Below, one piece after another: positions 33,993 through 42,494 of a DNA stretch of 64,000 nucleotides. The notes below the pieces were generated by a model. The model made no database searches and was not told the DNA's origin. It saw only the letters and a program-made list of their open reading frames with translations. The position numbers were made by a program, and so were the translations under genes. The stretch lies in NCBI RefSeq assembly GCF_900313025.1, contig NZ_OMPQ01000009.1:388072-452071 (forward strand), written 5' to 3'. Origin of the DNA: Pseudophaeobacter sp. EL27. GTDB lineage: Bacteria > Pseudomonadota > Alphaproteobacteria > Rhodobacterales > Rhodobacteraceae. Every line of letters begins with the position of its first letter. Positions within the stretch are counted from its first letter, which is position 1.

Positions 33993-34835
33993 CTATTTGG
34001 AAAAACTCATGGGCAGGTTGAAGGTAAATTGAGAAGCGCCAATACCTTTGGGGGCTTTGGGGAATTTTCCGGCACGGGAGACCGCCTTTAGCGCGGCCTG
34101 ATCAAAGGCAGCAACGCCTGAGGATTTGGCGACCCGGTAGTTGACCAGCGCGCCGCTGGCCGCCACCGTAATGCGCAGGACAACCCGGCCAGAACCGCGT
34201 GCCCCTGCAGGATAGCGTTTGCGTCGCTCAATCCGGGAGCGGATTTTTGCCCCCCAGATCGACTGAAGTTTGGCCCTTTGCCCAGCCGAGATGGTCGCCG
34301 TGCTGGCACCGCCCGCTGCCCCCGCCTGAGCCCCACCACCAGATCCGGCAGCACGTTGTTCTGCACGGCCAGCAGAGGTCTGATTGGAGGTCTGCGCCGT
34401 TGGCGGCGTCTCGACTGGTTTAGGGGCTGGTTTGGGCCTGGGTTTTGGTTCCGGCTTTGGTTCAGGTTCAGGTGGCGGCGGGGGCGGCGGCGTTGACTGG
34501 TCAATCTCCACCACATCCGCCTCCACCGGCTCCTTTAAGGCCACAAGCACAGCGGCACGCGGCGCATCGGCCAGTTCAAACTCTGGCATCTGCGGCGCCT
34601 CTGTTGGTGCCAGGGGCTGTTCCAGCTCCGGGTTTTCCATCTGTGGACGCGGCGGCGGGCGCTCCCAGGCTTTGACCATTTCGGCAACCGTGGCACTGGC
34701 GGCTTCGATCGAAACCATAGCCTCCCCCCCGGCACCGCTGGACTGCACGCCAGTTTCCGTGGCTGAGGCAAAAAGGCTGACATGAATAAGCGCGGCCAGG
34801 CCAGCAAACAGGGTGACTTCTGCGGTGCGTTTCAT
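33993..34835 (-). CDS. tonB: TonB energy transducer
   Basis: A 280-residue periplasm-spanning TonB protein. It has one N-terminal helix (VTLFAGLAALIHVSLFASA), a long Pro-rich stretch near residues 110-145 with PPPPPPEPEPKPEPKPRPKP, and a Gly/Ala linker. The C-terminal TonB domain (~residues 195-280) has RSRIERRKRYPAGARGSGRV and AFDQAALKAVSRAG. It transmits proton-motive energy from ExbB/ExbD to outer-membrane receptors. Last gene of the nine-gene operon; its ATG overlaps the stop of the ExbD gene before it (ATGA). Confidence 0.9.
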   Translation of the reverse strand: MKRTAEVTLFAGLAALIHVSLFASATETGVQSSGAGGEAMVSIEAASATVAEMVKAWERPPPRPQMENPELEQPLAPTEAPQMPEFELADAPRAAVLVALKEPVEADVVEIDQSTPPPPPPPEPEPKPEPKPRPKPAPKPVETPPTAQTSNQTSAGRAEQRAAGSGGGAQAGAAGGASTATISAGQRAKLQSIWGAKIRSRIERRKRYPAGARGSGRVVLRITVAASGALVNYRVAKSSGVAAFDQAALKAVSRAGKFPKAPKGIGASQFTFNLPMSFSK

Positions 34836-35227
34836 TGCGGGCTCACCACCAGTTCGGCGCGGGCAAGCCCTGCAGTAGCCAGCTTTTTCAGAATGCCAGC
34901 CAGAGTAGTGGCTTCCAGCTTGGCATCCGCGCGCAGCAGTACCACCGGAGCATCGGCGCTTGCGCGTGCCAGCAGCTCCAGCGCGGCCTCACCTTCGATG
35001 CCGTCAAAATGCATCCTGCCTTTGGCATCTATGTAGAGCACTGGTTCAGCTTCGGCCTCCGCCTCAAGATTGGCACCGGGTGGCGTGACCTCAAAGGGTT
35101 CGGGCTGCGCCAGATGCGAGGTCATCAGAAAGAAGATCAGCAGCAGAAACACCACATTGATCATCGGCACGATGGATTCCGCACGCGGGCGTTTCACAGG
35201 AGGGGAAAGGTCCATTGCGTGTCTCAC
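34832..35227 (-). CDS. exbD: ExbD-family protein with Asn at the proton-carrier position
   Basis: A 131-residue membrane protein with a single N-terminal helix and a periplasmic domain. In ExbD/TolR the helix carries an essential Asp (PxxDVxFxLLxFF). Here the motif reads VPMINVVFLLLIFFLMTS, with codon AAT (Asn24), while the paralog at 35224 keeps Asp. The Asp carries protons, so this subunit probably cannot do so alone and may form a heterodimer with the other ExbD (inference). The GTG start at 35227 overlaps the previous stop (GTGA); ATG 35215 is an alternative. It overlaps tonB downstream. Confidence 0.85.
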   Translation of the reverse strand: MRHAMDLSPPVKRPRAESIVPMINVVFLLLIFFLMTSHLAQPEPFEVTPPGANLEAEAEAEPVLYIDAKGRMHFDGIEGEAALELLARASADAPVVLLRADAKLEATTLAGILKKLATAGLARAELVVSPQ

Positions 35228-35601
35228 TCCACCAGCACGACATTGACCAGCCCGGCGTCGCGCAGCAGGGTTGTTACATCGATGATACGTTGCAGATCCG
35301 CCCCATCGCGGCCGCGCAGGATGAGGATATCCTCGGGCGAGGACATCAGCGGCGCAAGCGCCTGTGGCAGGTGACTGTCGGCAACGGGAACGCCGTTCAG
35401 ATCCAGATTGCCCGCCCCAATCCCCACCAGCCGTGGCGGCCCGGTGTATTCACCGCCGCGCCCGGCAAGGGGCAGCTCCAGAACAGCATCGCTGCCAAAG
35501 CGCGAGGCCAGCATAAAGAAGACCAGCAGCAAAAAAACCACATCGATCATCGGCGTCAGGCTGGGTTTGCGCCTGGGGCGCCTGGCTTCGGTGAACTGCA
35601 T
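35224..35601 (-). CDS. exbD: ExbD-family proton-channel subunit
   Basis: A 125-residue ExbD. ATG 35601 (MQFTEARRPRRKPSLTPMID) is chosen because the family starts with this basic cytoplasmic tail; the longer frame lies within exbB. The helix PMIDVVFLLLVFFMLASRF keeps the conserved Asp (Asp20). The C-terminal periplasmic domain contains ILRGRDGADLQRIIDVTTLL. Four bases after the ExbB stop; it overlaps the next ExbD. It works with ExbB and TonB to energise receptor transport. Confidence 0.9.
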   Translation of the reverse strand: MQFTEARRPRRKPSLTPMIDVVFLLLVFFMLASRFGSDAVLELPLAGRGGEYTGPPRLVGIGAGNLDLNGVPVADSHLPQALAPLMSSPEDILILRGRDGADLQRIIDVTTLLRDAGLVNVVLVE

Positions 35602-35605
35602 CGCC

Positions 35606-36697
35606 TTACTCGGCCGCCATGGGGAGGTCTTGCGGCGCCTCGGCGACAAACAATCGGGTGGCACTGTCTTCAATATCCTGACGGATTCGGGTGATGACGG
35701 ATTCAAACCAGGTAAGGGCTGCCGAGGCCGGGATGGCCACGGCCATGCCAGCGGCCGTGGTCAACAGCGCTTCCCAGATACCCCCGGCCAGCAGCGCAGG
35801 ATCGGCCTTGGAGCCCGCCTGTTGCAGCGCCTGAAAGGCGGCGATCATGCCCAGAACCGTGCCCAACAGACCCAGCAGTGGTGCAATTGTCGCAATCAGC
35901 TCCAGCGCGCCCAGCCCGGTGCCTGCCCGTGCCAGGTGTTTTTTGGCAATCCTTGCAGTTTCTTCCCGGGCGCGATCCTCAGGGAGTTGGCGCAGGGCAG
36001 TCAATCCGGCGCTGACCACCTTGGAACGAATGCCCATCCGGCCCTTAACAATGGCCAGAGCCGCCGCAGGATTGCCGGCTTCATAGGCCAGAACCGCCTT
36101 GCTGGCCTTGCCACGGGACCAGGCGCCGATCAGGGCCAATCGCCAGATCTTCCAAAGGATCAGCGCCAGGGTGATCACCGAAAGCGCCGCGATAGCCCAG
36201 ATCGAAGGGCCGCCATCGCGCAGGAATTTCATCGCCTTGCCAGAGGTTTCCTCAGCCAGCAGCAACATTTCTTCCTGTCGGCTGAGCGGCTCCAGGGCGG
36301 GGAGTTCAACAGCGACACTCGGCGCGGTTTCACCGCTTAATTCGGCAGGCGCGGCGGCTGGGTCTGAAACCTCTGGCGAGACGGGAGAGGGGGAGACTGG
36401 CACGGCTGTGGTCGGACTGTTGCTGGCCGTCGCTTCGGCAGCAGGTGTCGCAGGCGCTGCCATTGGCGCGGTGACCTCTGCTGCGGTGCCTTCGACAGGG
36501 GTGGACAGGGTCGGGCGCGCCGCAGTCAAATCAGTTGGTGACATAGGCTGGGTCGCCAGCCCACTGCCTGTGCTGTCCACAGTGGGCGCGGCAAGGACGG
36601 GGGCTGAAGAGGCAGGGGCCTGAGCCGTTTCTTGCGCCGCACCGTAGGAGGCAGTGGCCAACAACAAGGCAGCTGAGAGAGAGATGTACGGGGTCAT
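35606..36697 (-). CDS. exbB: ExbB/TolQ-type proton-channel protein with long periplasmic extension
   Basis: A 363-residue ExbB. A signal peptide (MTPYISLSAALLLATASYGA) is followed by ~130 residues rich in Ala/Pro/Thr/Ser, longer than in E. coli ExbB. The membrane part then follows: GPSIWAIAALSVITLALILW, then ELIATIAPLLGLLGTVLGMI and GGIWEALLTTAAGMAVAIPA, the MotA/TolQ/ExbB core. ATG 36697 has GGAG six bases upstream and overlaps the stop of the siderophore-interacting protein gene (ATGA). It forms the energising complex with the two ExbD proteins downstream. Confidence 0.9.
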   Translation of the reverse strand: MTPYISLSAALLLATASYGAAQETAQAPASSAPVLAAPTVDSTGSGLATQPMSPTDLTAARPTLSTPVEGTAAEVTAPMAAPATPAAEATASNSPTTAVPVSPSPVSPEVSDPAAAPAELSGETAPSVAVELPALEPLSRQEEMLLLAEETSGKAMKFLRDGGPSIWAIAALSVITLALILWKIWRLALIGAWSRGKASKAVLAYEAGNPAAALAIVKGRMGIRSKVVSAGLTALRQLPEDRAREETARIAKKHLARAGTGLGALELIATIAPLLGLLGTVLGMIAAFQALQQAGSKADPALLAGGIWEALLTTAAGMAVAIPASAALTWFESVITRIRQDIEDSATRLFVAEAPQDLPMAAE

Positions 36698-37746
36698 GGC
36701 TTGCTCCAATAGGCGGCGAGGTAGCTGGTTCCGGGGGCTGGTTTGTCGACCTTCAGGGCTTCACGCACGGGCGTCACATCTAACTTTTCGCTGGCCAGCC
36801 ACAGGAAGTGATCCGGGTATTCCTGATGCGCCGCCAAAGCCTGTTGCGGCAGATCCTGGGCCTCTTCGCGGGTGAGCCAGGTGAGCGCGATGCCTGCAGG
36901 AGCAGTGATGGGGTAGCCGCAATCCGCGCCCTGGGCGGCGACAAGGGTCACTTGGCCCTCGCTATTGGCAGGTAGGGTTTCGAGAATGCGCGCCACTGCT
37001 GGAAAGGCGGTTTCATCGGCAAAGATGCAGATCTTGGAACTCTCTGGAATGCCGCCGCCGCCGGGCCCTGCGATGACCAGCAGATCGCCAGTGCTGGCGC
37101 CCCATGCCCAGTTGGTTACACGGCCCCCGTCATGCAGGAAGACGTCAAAATCCATCAACCCCGCCTCCCGGTCGATCCAACGGGTGGTATAGGCCGGGCG
37201 ATGCAGCGCCTTTTCCCCTTTGGGCCAGACCGTGGCGCCATTTTCCGCAAGGCTGGGCCATTCCGGTTCGGTGCAATCGGCGGCGGGCAAGAGCAGGCGG
37301 AAGTGGATGGCGTCATCCTGAAAACTGCTCAGATCATCGGCCTTGATGCGCACCCGGAGAAAGGCGGTTCCCACCGGGGTGATAGAGACGACCCGGGTAA
37401 AGTGCAGATTTGGCGGGCGGTTGGGCAGGGTTGCGCTATCCGACCAGCGCAGATCCTTTGCCGCTTCGGGCAGCAGGTGAGACAGGGTTTCGCTAAAGCT
37501 GTCCTTGAGCATGAACAGACGGTCCGGCAGCGCCGCTGAAATACGAATGCGGATACCATCTTCTGCGGGTTCAAAGCGGTATTGCCCAAAGGAGGGCACT
37601 TCGATGCTGACAGCGCGCTCGCTGTCTTCCACCACCTGCAGCTTGTGCTCCTGGGCCTGGTGCAGCATCACCTGCCGCATGGCTGTATAGGACAGGCCCG
37701 TCAGCAGGGCTGTGGCATCAATTGGGAAACTTGGGTTTATTGTCAT
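36694..37746 (-). CDS. DUF2218-siderophore-interacting protein fusion (ferric-siderophore reductase)
   Basis: A 350-residue cytoplasmic protein. Residues ~15-95 form a DUF2218 domain (RQVMLHQAQEHKLQVVEDS, SFSETLSHLLPEA), related to the stand-alone copy at 24124. Residues ~110-350 form the ViuB/YqjH-type flavin-dependent reductase: HFTRVVSITPVGTAFLRVRI, PAYTTRW plus FDVFLHDGGRVTNWAW (FAD region), and IFADETAFPAVARILE. It should release iron by reducing ferric siderophore. Nine bases after the ATPase gene; it overlaps exbB. The DUF2218-SIP fusion is a known arrangement. Confidence 0.87.
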   Translation of the reverse strand: MTINPSFPIDATALLTGLSYTAMRQVMLHQAQEHKLQVVEDSERAVSIEVPSFGQYRFEPAEDGIRIRISAALPDRLFMLKDSFSETLSHLLPEAAKDLRWSDSATLPNRPPNLHFTRVVSITPVGTAFLRVRIKADDLSSFQDDAIHFRLLLPAADCTEPEWPSLAENGATVWPKGEKALHRPAYTTRWIDREAGLMDFDVFLHDGGRVTNWAWGASTGDLLVIAGPGGGGIPESSKICIFADETAFPAVARILETLPANSEGQVTLVAAQGADCGYPITAPAGIALTWLTREEAQDLPQQALAAHQEYPDHFLWLASEKLDVTPVREALKVDKPAPGTSYLAAYWSKP

Positions 37747-37755
37747 GCTACGATC

Positions 37756-38538
37756 CTATTCGGGGATGACATGTGGGGTGCCGTGCACCGGGTCGGAAAT
37801 GATCTGACATTTGAGATCAAAGACCTGTTCCATATTGTTTCGGGTGACGACCTCGTCGGGGCTGCCCTTGGTGAAGATAGCGCCCGCGCGCAGAGCGATG
37901 ATGTGATCGGCAAAGCGCGCGGCCAGATTGATGTCATGGAGCACCATGGCCACGGTCTGATTGCTTTGCTGGTTAAGCGCCTGGATCAGGGACAGAAGCT
38001 CGATCTGATGCGGCAGATCCAGGTAGGTTGTCGGCTCATCCAGCAGCAGGATCTCGGTGTCCTGCGCCAGGGCCATAGCGATCCAGGCGCGTTGCCGCTG
38101 ACCACCAGACAGGGCCTCGAGTGGGCGGTTGGCATGAGGTGCCATGCCAGTCAGGTCCAGCGCCCGGCCCACGGCTTCGGCATCCTGATGGGACCATTGT
38201 CGCAGTGCTGATTGATGGGGCGTGCGGCCGCGCGTCACCAGATCCCGAACCGTCAGCCCTTCGGGGGCGCTCGGCGATTGCGGCAGGATGGCCAGACGTT
38301 GCGCAACCGAGCGGTTGGCTTGCTTGTGGATGCTCTTGCCATCCAGCAGGACCTCGCCGCTGTCGGGTTTTTGCAGCCGCGCCAGGGATCTGAGAAAGGT
38401 GGATTTTCCGCAGGCATTGGGCCCGACAATGACGGTGATCTTGCCATCCGGAATATCGGCACTCAGCTCTTGCAGGATCGGGGTTTTGGCAAAGGCAACC
38501 GACAGGGAGTTGGCGTGCAGGCGGGCAGGGGCATTCAT
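37756..38538 (-). CDS. Siderophore ABC transporter ATP-binding protein (second system)
   Basis: A 260-residue FecE/FepC-type ATPase. Walker A is GPNACGKST, Q-loop LAILPQSPSAPEGLTVRDLV, signature LSGGQRQR, Walker B ILLLDEPTTYLD, and the switch His is in VLHDINLAARFADH. Its ATG directly abuts the stop of the permease before it (TGAATG), so translation is coupled. With two permeases and a binding protein it forms the second complete importer of the locus. Confidence 0.92.
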   Translation of the reverse strand: MNAPARLHANSLSVAFAKTPILQELSADIPDGKITVIVGPNACGKSTFLRSLARLQKPDSGEVLLDGKSIHKQANRSVAQRLAILPQSPSAPEGLTVRDLVTRGRTPHQSALRQWSHQDAEAVGRALDLTGMAPHANRPLEALSGGQRQRAWIAMALAQDTEILLLDEPTTYLDLPHQIELLSLIQALNQQSNQTVAMVLHDINLAARFADHIIALRAGAIFTKGSPDEVVTRNNMEQVFDLKCQIISDPVHGTPHVIPE

Positions 38539-39555
38539 TCAGAGCTTTCCTTTGCGAAATTGAACCATCAGCAGCCAGATCATCACCGGGCCACCGATCA
38601 GGGCGGTAAAGACGCCCGCGGGCAGTTGAATGCTGGGAACCATGCGAGAGGCCGTATCCGCTGCCAGCACCAGCAGGGCGCCGATCACGGCTGCTCCCAG
38701 CAGGGCTGGCCTGCCATTGGGCACCAGGGCGCGCGCAATTGGTCCGGCAGCAAAGGCCACAAAGGGCAGGGGGCCGGCGGTGCAGACGGCAAAAGCGGCC
38801 AGCAGAATGCCCAGACCGGTGAGTCCCAGGCGCAGCGGCGATAGCCGCAGGCCCAGGCTGCTGCTTAGGTCATCCGACAGGCCAAGCCGGGCCAAGGGGA
38901 AATGGATCCAGAAGATCGCCGGAGCCAAAAGGAGCAACCCGGACCAGACCACTCGGACATCCTGCCAATCGCGTGCGTTCAGCGTGCCAATCAGCCACTC
39001 GGCCATATCTGCGGCGGTTCTGGCGTCGGTCCGGCTCAGCAGCAGATCAGCTAGAGCGGCGAGGGCAAAGCCTATGCCAAGCCCAATCAGCACTAGGCGT
39101 TGGGGTTGCAGCCCGTTCTTCCAGGCCAAACCTACAACCAGAATGGCTGTAAACAGCGCACCGACCAAGGCTCCCAAGAGCACATTGCCGCCGGTCAGAA
39201 TGATTGCAATCAGTGCGCCGCAACTGGCGCCAGCGTTAAAGCCAATGACATCCGGAGAGGCCAGCGGGTTGCGCATCATGGTTTGAAACATCGCCCCTGA
39301 CAGGCCAAAACAGGCCCCGGCGCCAAGGGCTGTCAGGATCCGTGGCAGGCGGTGATCCATCAGGATCATTCTTTCAATCTCTGAACCCGCTCCCAGCAGC
39401 ACGCTGAGCCAGCTGGTGTCAGAAAAAGCATAGCCGCCAAGGCGCAGGGCCAGAACCGTGCCCAAGGTGACCAGCAGCAAGAGGCCAAAGCCGACAGCAA
39501 CAGCACGCGGTGAGAAGGACTGGGACAGGAAGGGCAGGCGCAGACTCCAGCTCAT
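38539..39555 (-). CDS. FecCD-family siderophore permease (second system, B)
   Basis: A 338-residue permease. ATG 39555 overlaps the stop of the preceding permease (ATGA); the longer frame to 39720 is internal to that gene. Motifs are DHRLPRILTALGAGACFGLS, MRNPLASPDVIGFNAGASCG, DDLSSSLGLRLSP and GPLPFVAFAAGPIARAL. About ten membrane helices. It pairs with the upstream permease. Confidence 0.9.
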   Translation of the reverse strand: MSWSLRLPFLSQSFSPRAVAVGFGLLLLVTLGTVLALRLGGYAFSDTSWLSVLLGAGSEIERMILMDHRLPRILTALGAGACFGLSGAMFQTMMRNPLASPDVIGFNAGASCGALIAIILTGGNVLLGALVGALFTAILVVGLAWKNGLQPQRLVLIGLGIGFALAALADLLLSRTDARTAADMAEWLIGTLNARDWQDVRVVWSGLLLLAPAIFWIHFPLARLGLSDDLSSSLGLRLSPLRLGLTGLGILLAAFAVCTAGPLPFVAFAAGPIARALVPNGRPALLGAAVIGALLVLAADTASRMVPSIQLPAGVFTALIGGPVMIWLLMVQFRKGKL

Positions 39556-40583
39556 AGCGCAGTGCTCCCATTGCGGCGGATCAGCCAGACAAGTGCGGGC
39601 CCTCCAATCAGGGCGGCCATAACCCCCGCCTGAATATTGCCGCCAAAGACTGGCAAACGCCCGGTGAGATCTGCCAGGATCATCAGCCCGGCCCCCAAAA
39701 GAGCGGAAAACAACAGGCACCAGCGCATATCTGCGCCGGAAAGGCGCCGCGCCATATGGGGAACGATCAGACCCACAAAAGCGATGGGGCCGGCCATAGA
39801 CACTGTAGCACCGCAGAGACAGACTATGGCACAGAGGGCAAGTCCGCGTGCCAGCCCAACACGCAGGCCCAGGCTTCGGGCGGTGTCCTCGCCCAGCATC
39901 ATGGCGTTCAGGTTGAAGGAAGAAACTGCGGCAAGCGCCGCGCCCAAGGCAAAGAAAGGCAGCAAGGCTGCAAGCGTTGGCATTTCAATACCGTCCAAGC
40001 CGCCCAGCACCCAAAAGCGATAGACATCCAGGCTGCGTTGGCTGATCAGCAAGAGGCTGCGCCCAAGCGCCAGGAACAGCGCGCTGAGGGCCGCACCTGC
40101 CAGGATCAGTCGCAATGGTGTGCCCCGACCTGCGCCGCCCAGGAAGAACACCAGAACCGTGCTGATCAGCCCGCCGCCCATGGCAACCCAGACAAAGGAG
40201 GCCGGGTCGGAAATGCCCAGCAGGAAGATACAGAGGATCACCCCCAGCGAGGCCCCGCCATTGATGCCCAGCAGTCCGGGATCCGCCAGCGGGTTTCGGG
40301 TCAGGCTCTGGATCAGCGCGCCGGAACTGGCCAGAGCGCCCCCCGCCAGCCAGGCGGCCATCAGCCTAGGCAGCCGCATGCCCTGAATGACCAGATGATC
40401 AGCCTTGGTGGCATCATAGGCCACAAAGGACTCCCAGATGCTGTACCAGCTGATCGGGCGCAGGCCAAAACGCAGCGACAGGGCCGACAGCAAGAGTAAG
40501 CATAACAGAATCGTCGGCAGCCAGATCTGACGGGCCGAGGCGCGGCGGTATGAGAGCGGGGATATGGTTTCGAGGATCGTCAT
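39552..40583 (-). CDS. FecCD-family siderophore permease (second system, A)
   Basis: A 343-residue permease starting at ATG 40583 (MTILETISPLSYRRASARQI), one base after the binding-protein stop. Motifs are GMRLPRLMAAWLAGGALASS, LTRNPLADPGLLGINGGASL, GEDTARSLGLRVG and GPIAFVGLIVPHMARRL. It is like the FepD/FhuB-type subunits. The frame to 40691 overlaps the binding-protein gene and is not used. Confidence 0.9.
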   Translation of the reverse strand: MTILETISPLSYRRASARQIWLPTILLCLLLLSALSLRFGLRPISWYSIWESFVAYDATKADHLVIQGMRLPRLMAAWLAGGALASSGALIQSLTRNPLADPGLLGINGGASLGVILCIFLLGISDPASFVWVAMGGGLISTVLVFFLGGAGRGTPLRLILAGAALSALFLALGRSLLLISQRSLDVYRFWVLGGLDGIEMPTLAALLPFFALGAALAAVSSFNLNAMMLGEDTARSLGLRVGLARGLALCAIVCLCGATVSMAGPIAFVGLIVPHMARRLSGADMRWCLLFSALLGAGLMILADLTGRLPVFGGNIQAGVMAALIGGPALVWLIRRNGSTAL

Positions 40584-40584
40584 G

Positions 40585-41646
40585 TCAAAACCCTTCTGGC
40601 AGCAGGCCTGCCTCGGCGGTGCTGGTAACAGCGCTGGCCGGGTCACCATCCATGGCGGCCTCCAGCAGGGGCACCAAGCGATCCAACGCATAGTTCAGGC
40701 TTAGAGGGCTGGAATGGGACAGCGCCGCCGAGAGCAGCACATCAGCATAGATCTCGCGGCCCTCACCATAGGCGCGCAGGGTCGGGCGTAGCGGCATTCG
40801 TTCGAGCCGACTGACAGAGCCGCCCGCATCCAGCCAAATGAGAGCGTCAACATCGATTGGGGACAGGTCTTCTGGTGGGATCAGCACGTAGTAATTGTTG
40901 AAAGAGGCCTTGGTGTTGATGGCATCCGGCACCTTGAAGCCCAGGGCTTCGATAAACTGGCCACGGATATCGCGGGCGGAATAGGCCCCGTTCTGACCTG
41001 CCCAGACCATGACGGAACTGGCCCCTTGCCACTCCGGATGGGCCTGGCGAATCCCATGGAAACGCGCGTCAATTCTGGCGATGATTTCTTCAGCCTGATC
41101 CAGGCGTCCGGTGGCGCGCCCCAGGGTCCGCAGCATCTCCTGCCAGGGGGTTCCATAGTCGCCATATTGGGCTTGTGGCGGTACGGTTGGGGCAATGCGG
41201 GACAAGAGCTGATATTCACGCCTCGTCATGCCCGACCACTGACCGACAATCAGGTCCGGCTGCATGGCCGCGATGGCCTCGATATCGATTTCGCCCTGCA
41301 TGACGATCGGCCTCGCCTCACCCAGTGCGTCAGCGGCCCAGGGCCAGACGCCGTAGGGATGAGGGCCGAACCATTTGCGCAGGGCATGTGGCGGCTTGCC
41401 CAGAGACAACAAGAAATCGTGGCCAATAAAGCTGAGAGAAACAATGCGACTTGGCCCGGCTTGAACTGTCGTCTCTCCAAATTGGTGTTCAATCACAACA
41501 GGAAAAGCTTGAGACTTGGCATCTTTGGGGGCAGACGCGAGTGCCAAAACAACAGCAAACAGACCCAGGTGAAGAAACCGGATTAGAAAACTCGAAGATC
41601 TAAAAGTCGAAAGAACCGAAGGTCTTGAGACGAAGCTAAGATGCAC
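40585..41646 (-). CDS. Iron-siderophore ABC transporter substrate-binding protein (second system)
   Basis: A 353-residue periplasmic binding protein, first gene of the nine-gene operon running to 33993. The basic, hydrophobic N-terminus (residues ~1-46, ending near AKSQA) is the export signal; the true start may be an internal Met. Class motifs are RIVSLSFIGHDFLLSLGKPP, IEAIAAMQPDLIVGQWSG and VMVWAGQNGAYSARDIRGQF. It binds ferric siderophore for the permeases at 39552 and 38539. Confidence 0.87.
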   Translation of the reverse strand: MHLSFVSRPSVLSTFRSSSFLIRFLHLGLFAVVLALASAPKDAKSQAFPVVIEHQFGETTVQAGPSRIVSLSFIGHDFLLSLGKPPHALRKWFGPHPYGVWPWAADALGEARPIVMQGEIDIEAIAAMQPDLIVGQWSGMTRREYQLLSRIAPTVPPQAQYGDYGTPWQEMLRTLGRATGRLDQAEEIIARIDARFHGIRQAHPEWQGASSVMVWAGQNGAYSARDIRGQFIEALGFKVPDAINTKASFNNYYVLIPPEDLSPIDVDALIWLDAGGSVSRLERMPLRPTLRAYGEGREIYADVLLSAALSHSSPLSLNYALDRLVPLLEAAMDGDPASAVTSTAEAGLLPEGF

Positions 41647-41986
41647 CAGACTGCTCCAACGAGCTGTGACAGGAGCAATCCTACGCAGCTATTGTGTGGT
41701 ATGGCTGGGCGTTGAAGAGGAGGGACACTCCACAACACCTTGCTTCGATGAAAAGGTATGAGACGGATCCATATTTTTCCTTACAGGTTTTGTCAAGAAT
41801 TGTGATGGGCTAAGAACTCAAAACCCAATTACCTCGAAAATTCCCTGAACAGGATTGGTCCTTCGCACTACAACACCTCCAACCCAAACAGTCACTCTTC
41901 TGAAACGGTCCACCGCCAAAACAACGGGGTGCGAATATACCCACGTTGCGAGGCGGCAGAAGGACCCGTGATCGTTTTGAGAGCGC
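41647..41986. other. Promoter region of the nine-gene iron operon / edge of accessory patch
   Basis: 340 bp without a supported gene. The promoter of the minus-strand operon must lie near 41650-41800. I see no clear Fur, Irr or RirA-type palindrome by eye. Confidence 0.4.
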
Positions 41987-42289
41987 CTATCGGCGGCGGG
42001 TGGCAAAGGCCTTGGCTAGGGCACGGTAGAAATGCCGGGGAAAACGGCGACCCGCTGCGGCGTTCATTTTCGGGTAGAACTTGAAAGCCTTTTGATAGGT
42101 GGGGGCCTTGTCAGTGAATGCAAAGATCTTACTCGGAGCTTTGCGCCCCTTGCGTTCATAGATGCCCGGTGTCATCCGCCCGCCAGCCCGTGGCGTGAAG
42201 TAGCGCGCGACCGATGATCGGCGTTTGCGGCGGCCCGAGGCTTTGGTTTCGTTCTGAGCTGCATCCCCCTGCGCCTTAAGGCCAGACAA
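41987..42289 (-). CDS. Phage-like small basic protein
   Basis: About 100 residues, strongly basic (KRRSSVARYFTPRAGGRMTP, GIYERKGRKAPSKIFAFTDK, RFPRHFYRALAKAFATRRR). It resembles C-terminal parts of structural proteins in rhodobacterial prophages (inference, not a firm family match). It is probably the 3' remainder of a larger phage gene, because no ribosome-binding site is evident and it stands alone. It marks the left edge of the phage-derived patch. Confidence 0.4.
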   Translation of the reverse strand: MSGLKAQGDAAQNETKASGRRKRRSSVARYFTPRAGGRMTPGIYERKGRKAPSKIFAFTDKAPTYQKAFKFYPKMNAAAGRRFPRHFYRALAKAFATRRR

Positions 42290-42494
42290 TACCTTTTGGA
42301 TCTGGCCTGGCGAGGCGACCCAAGTCGCAGACAGGAAGGTTGGGCCATGTTAGTATAACAAAGGAAAAATTGGCCCGCGGCCGTTCCGATGTTTCAAAAA
42401 CTCAAGCTGGATAAACTGTAACGAATAAGAAGCGAGGCATTTTACCTTAGGTGAGGCGATCAAAAACTACTAAGTTGCTTCGATCAGTATCTAA

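Noticed and set aside
38212-38844. Long plus-strand frames across 34-41 kb (for example 210 codons here)
   Set aside because: They mirror real FecCD/ATPase genes on the minus strand. GC-rich third positions commonly leave such antisense frames open.
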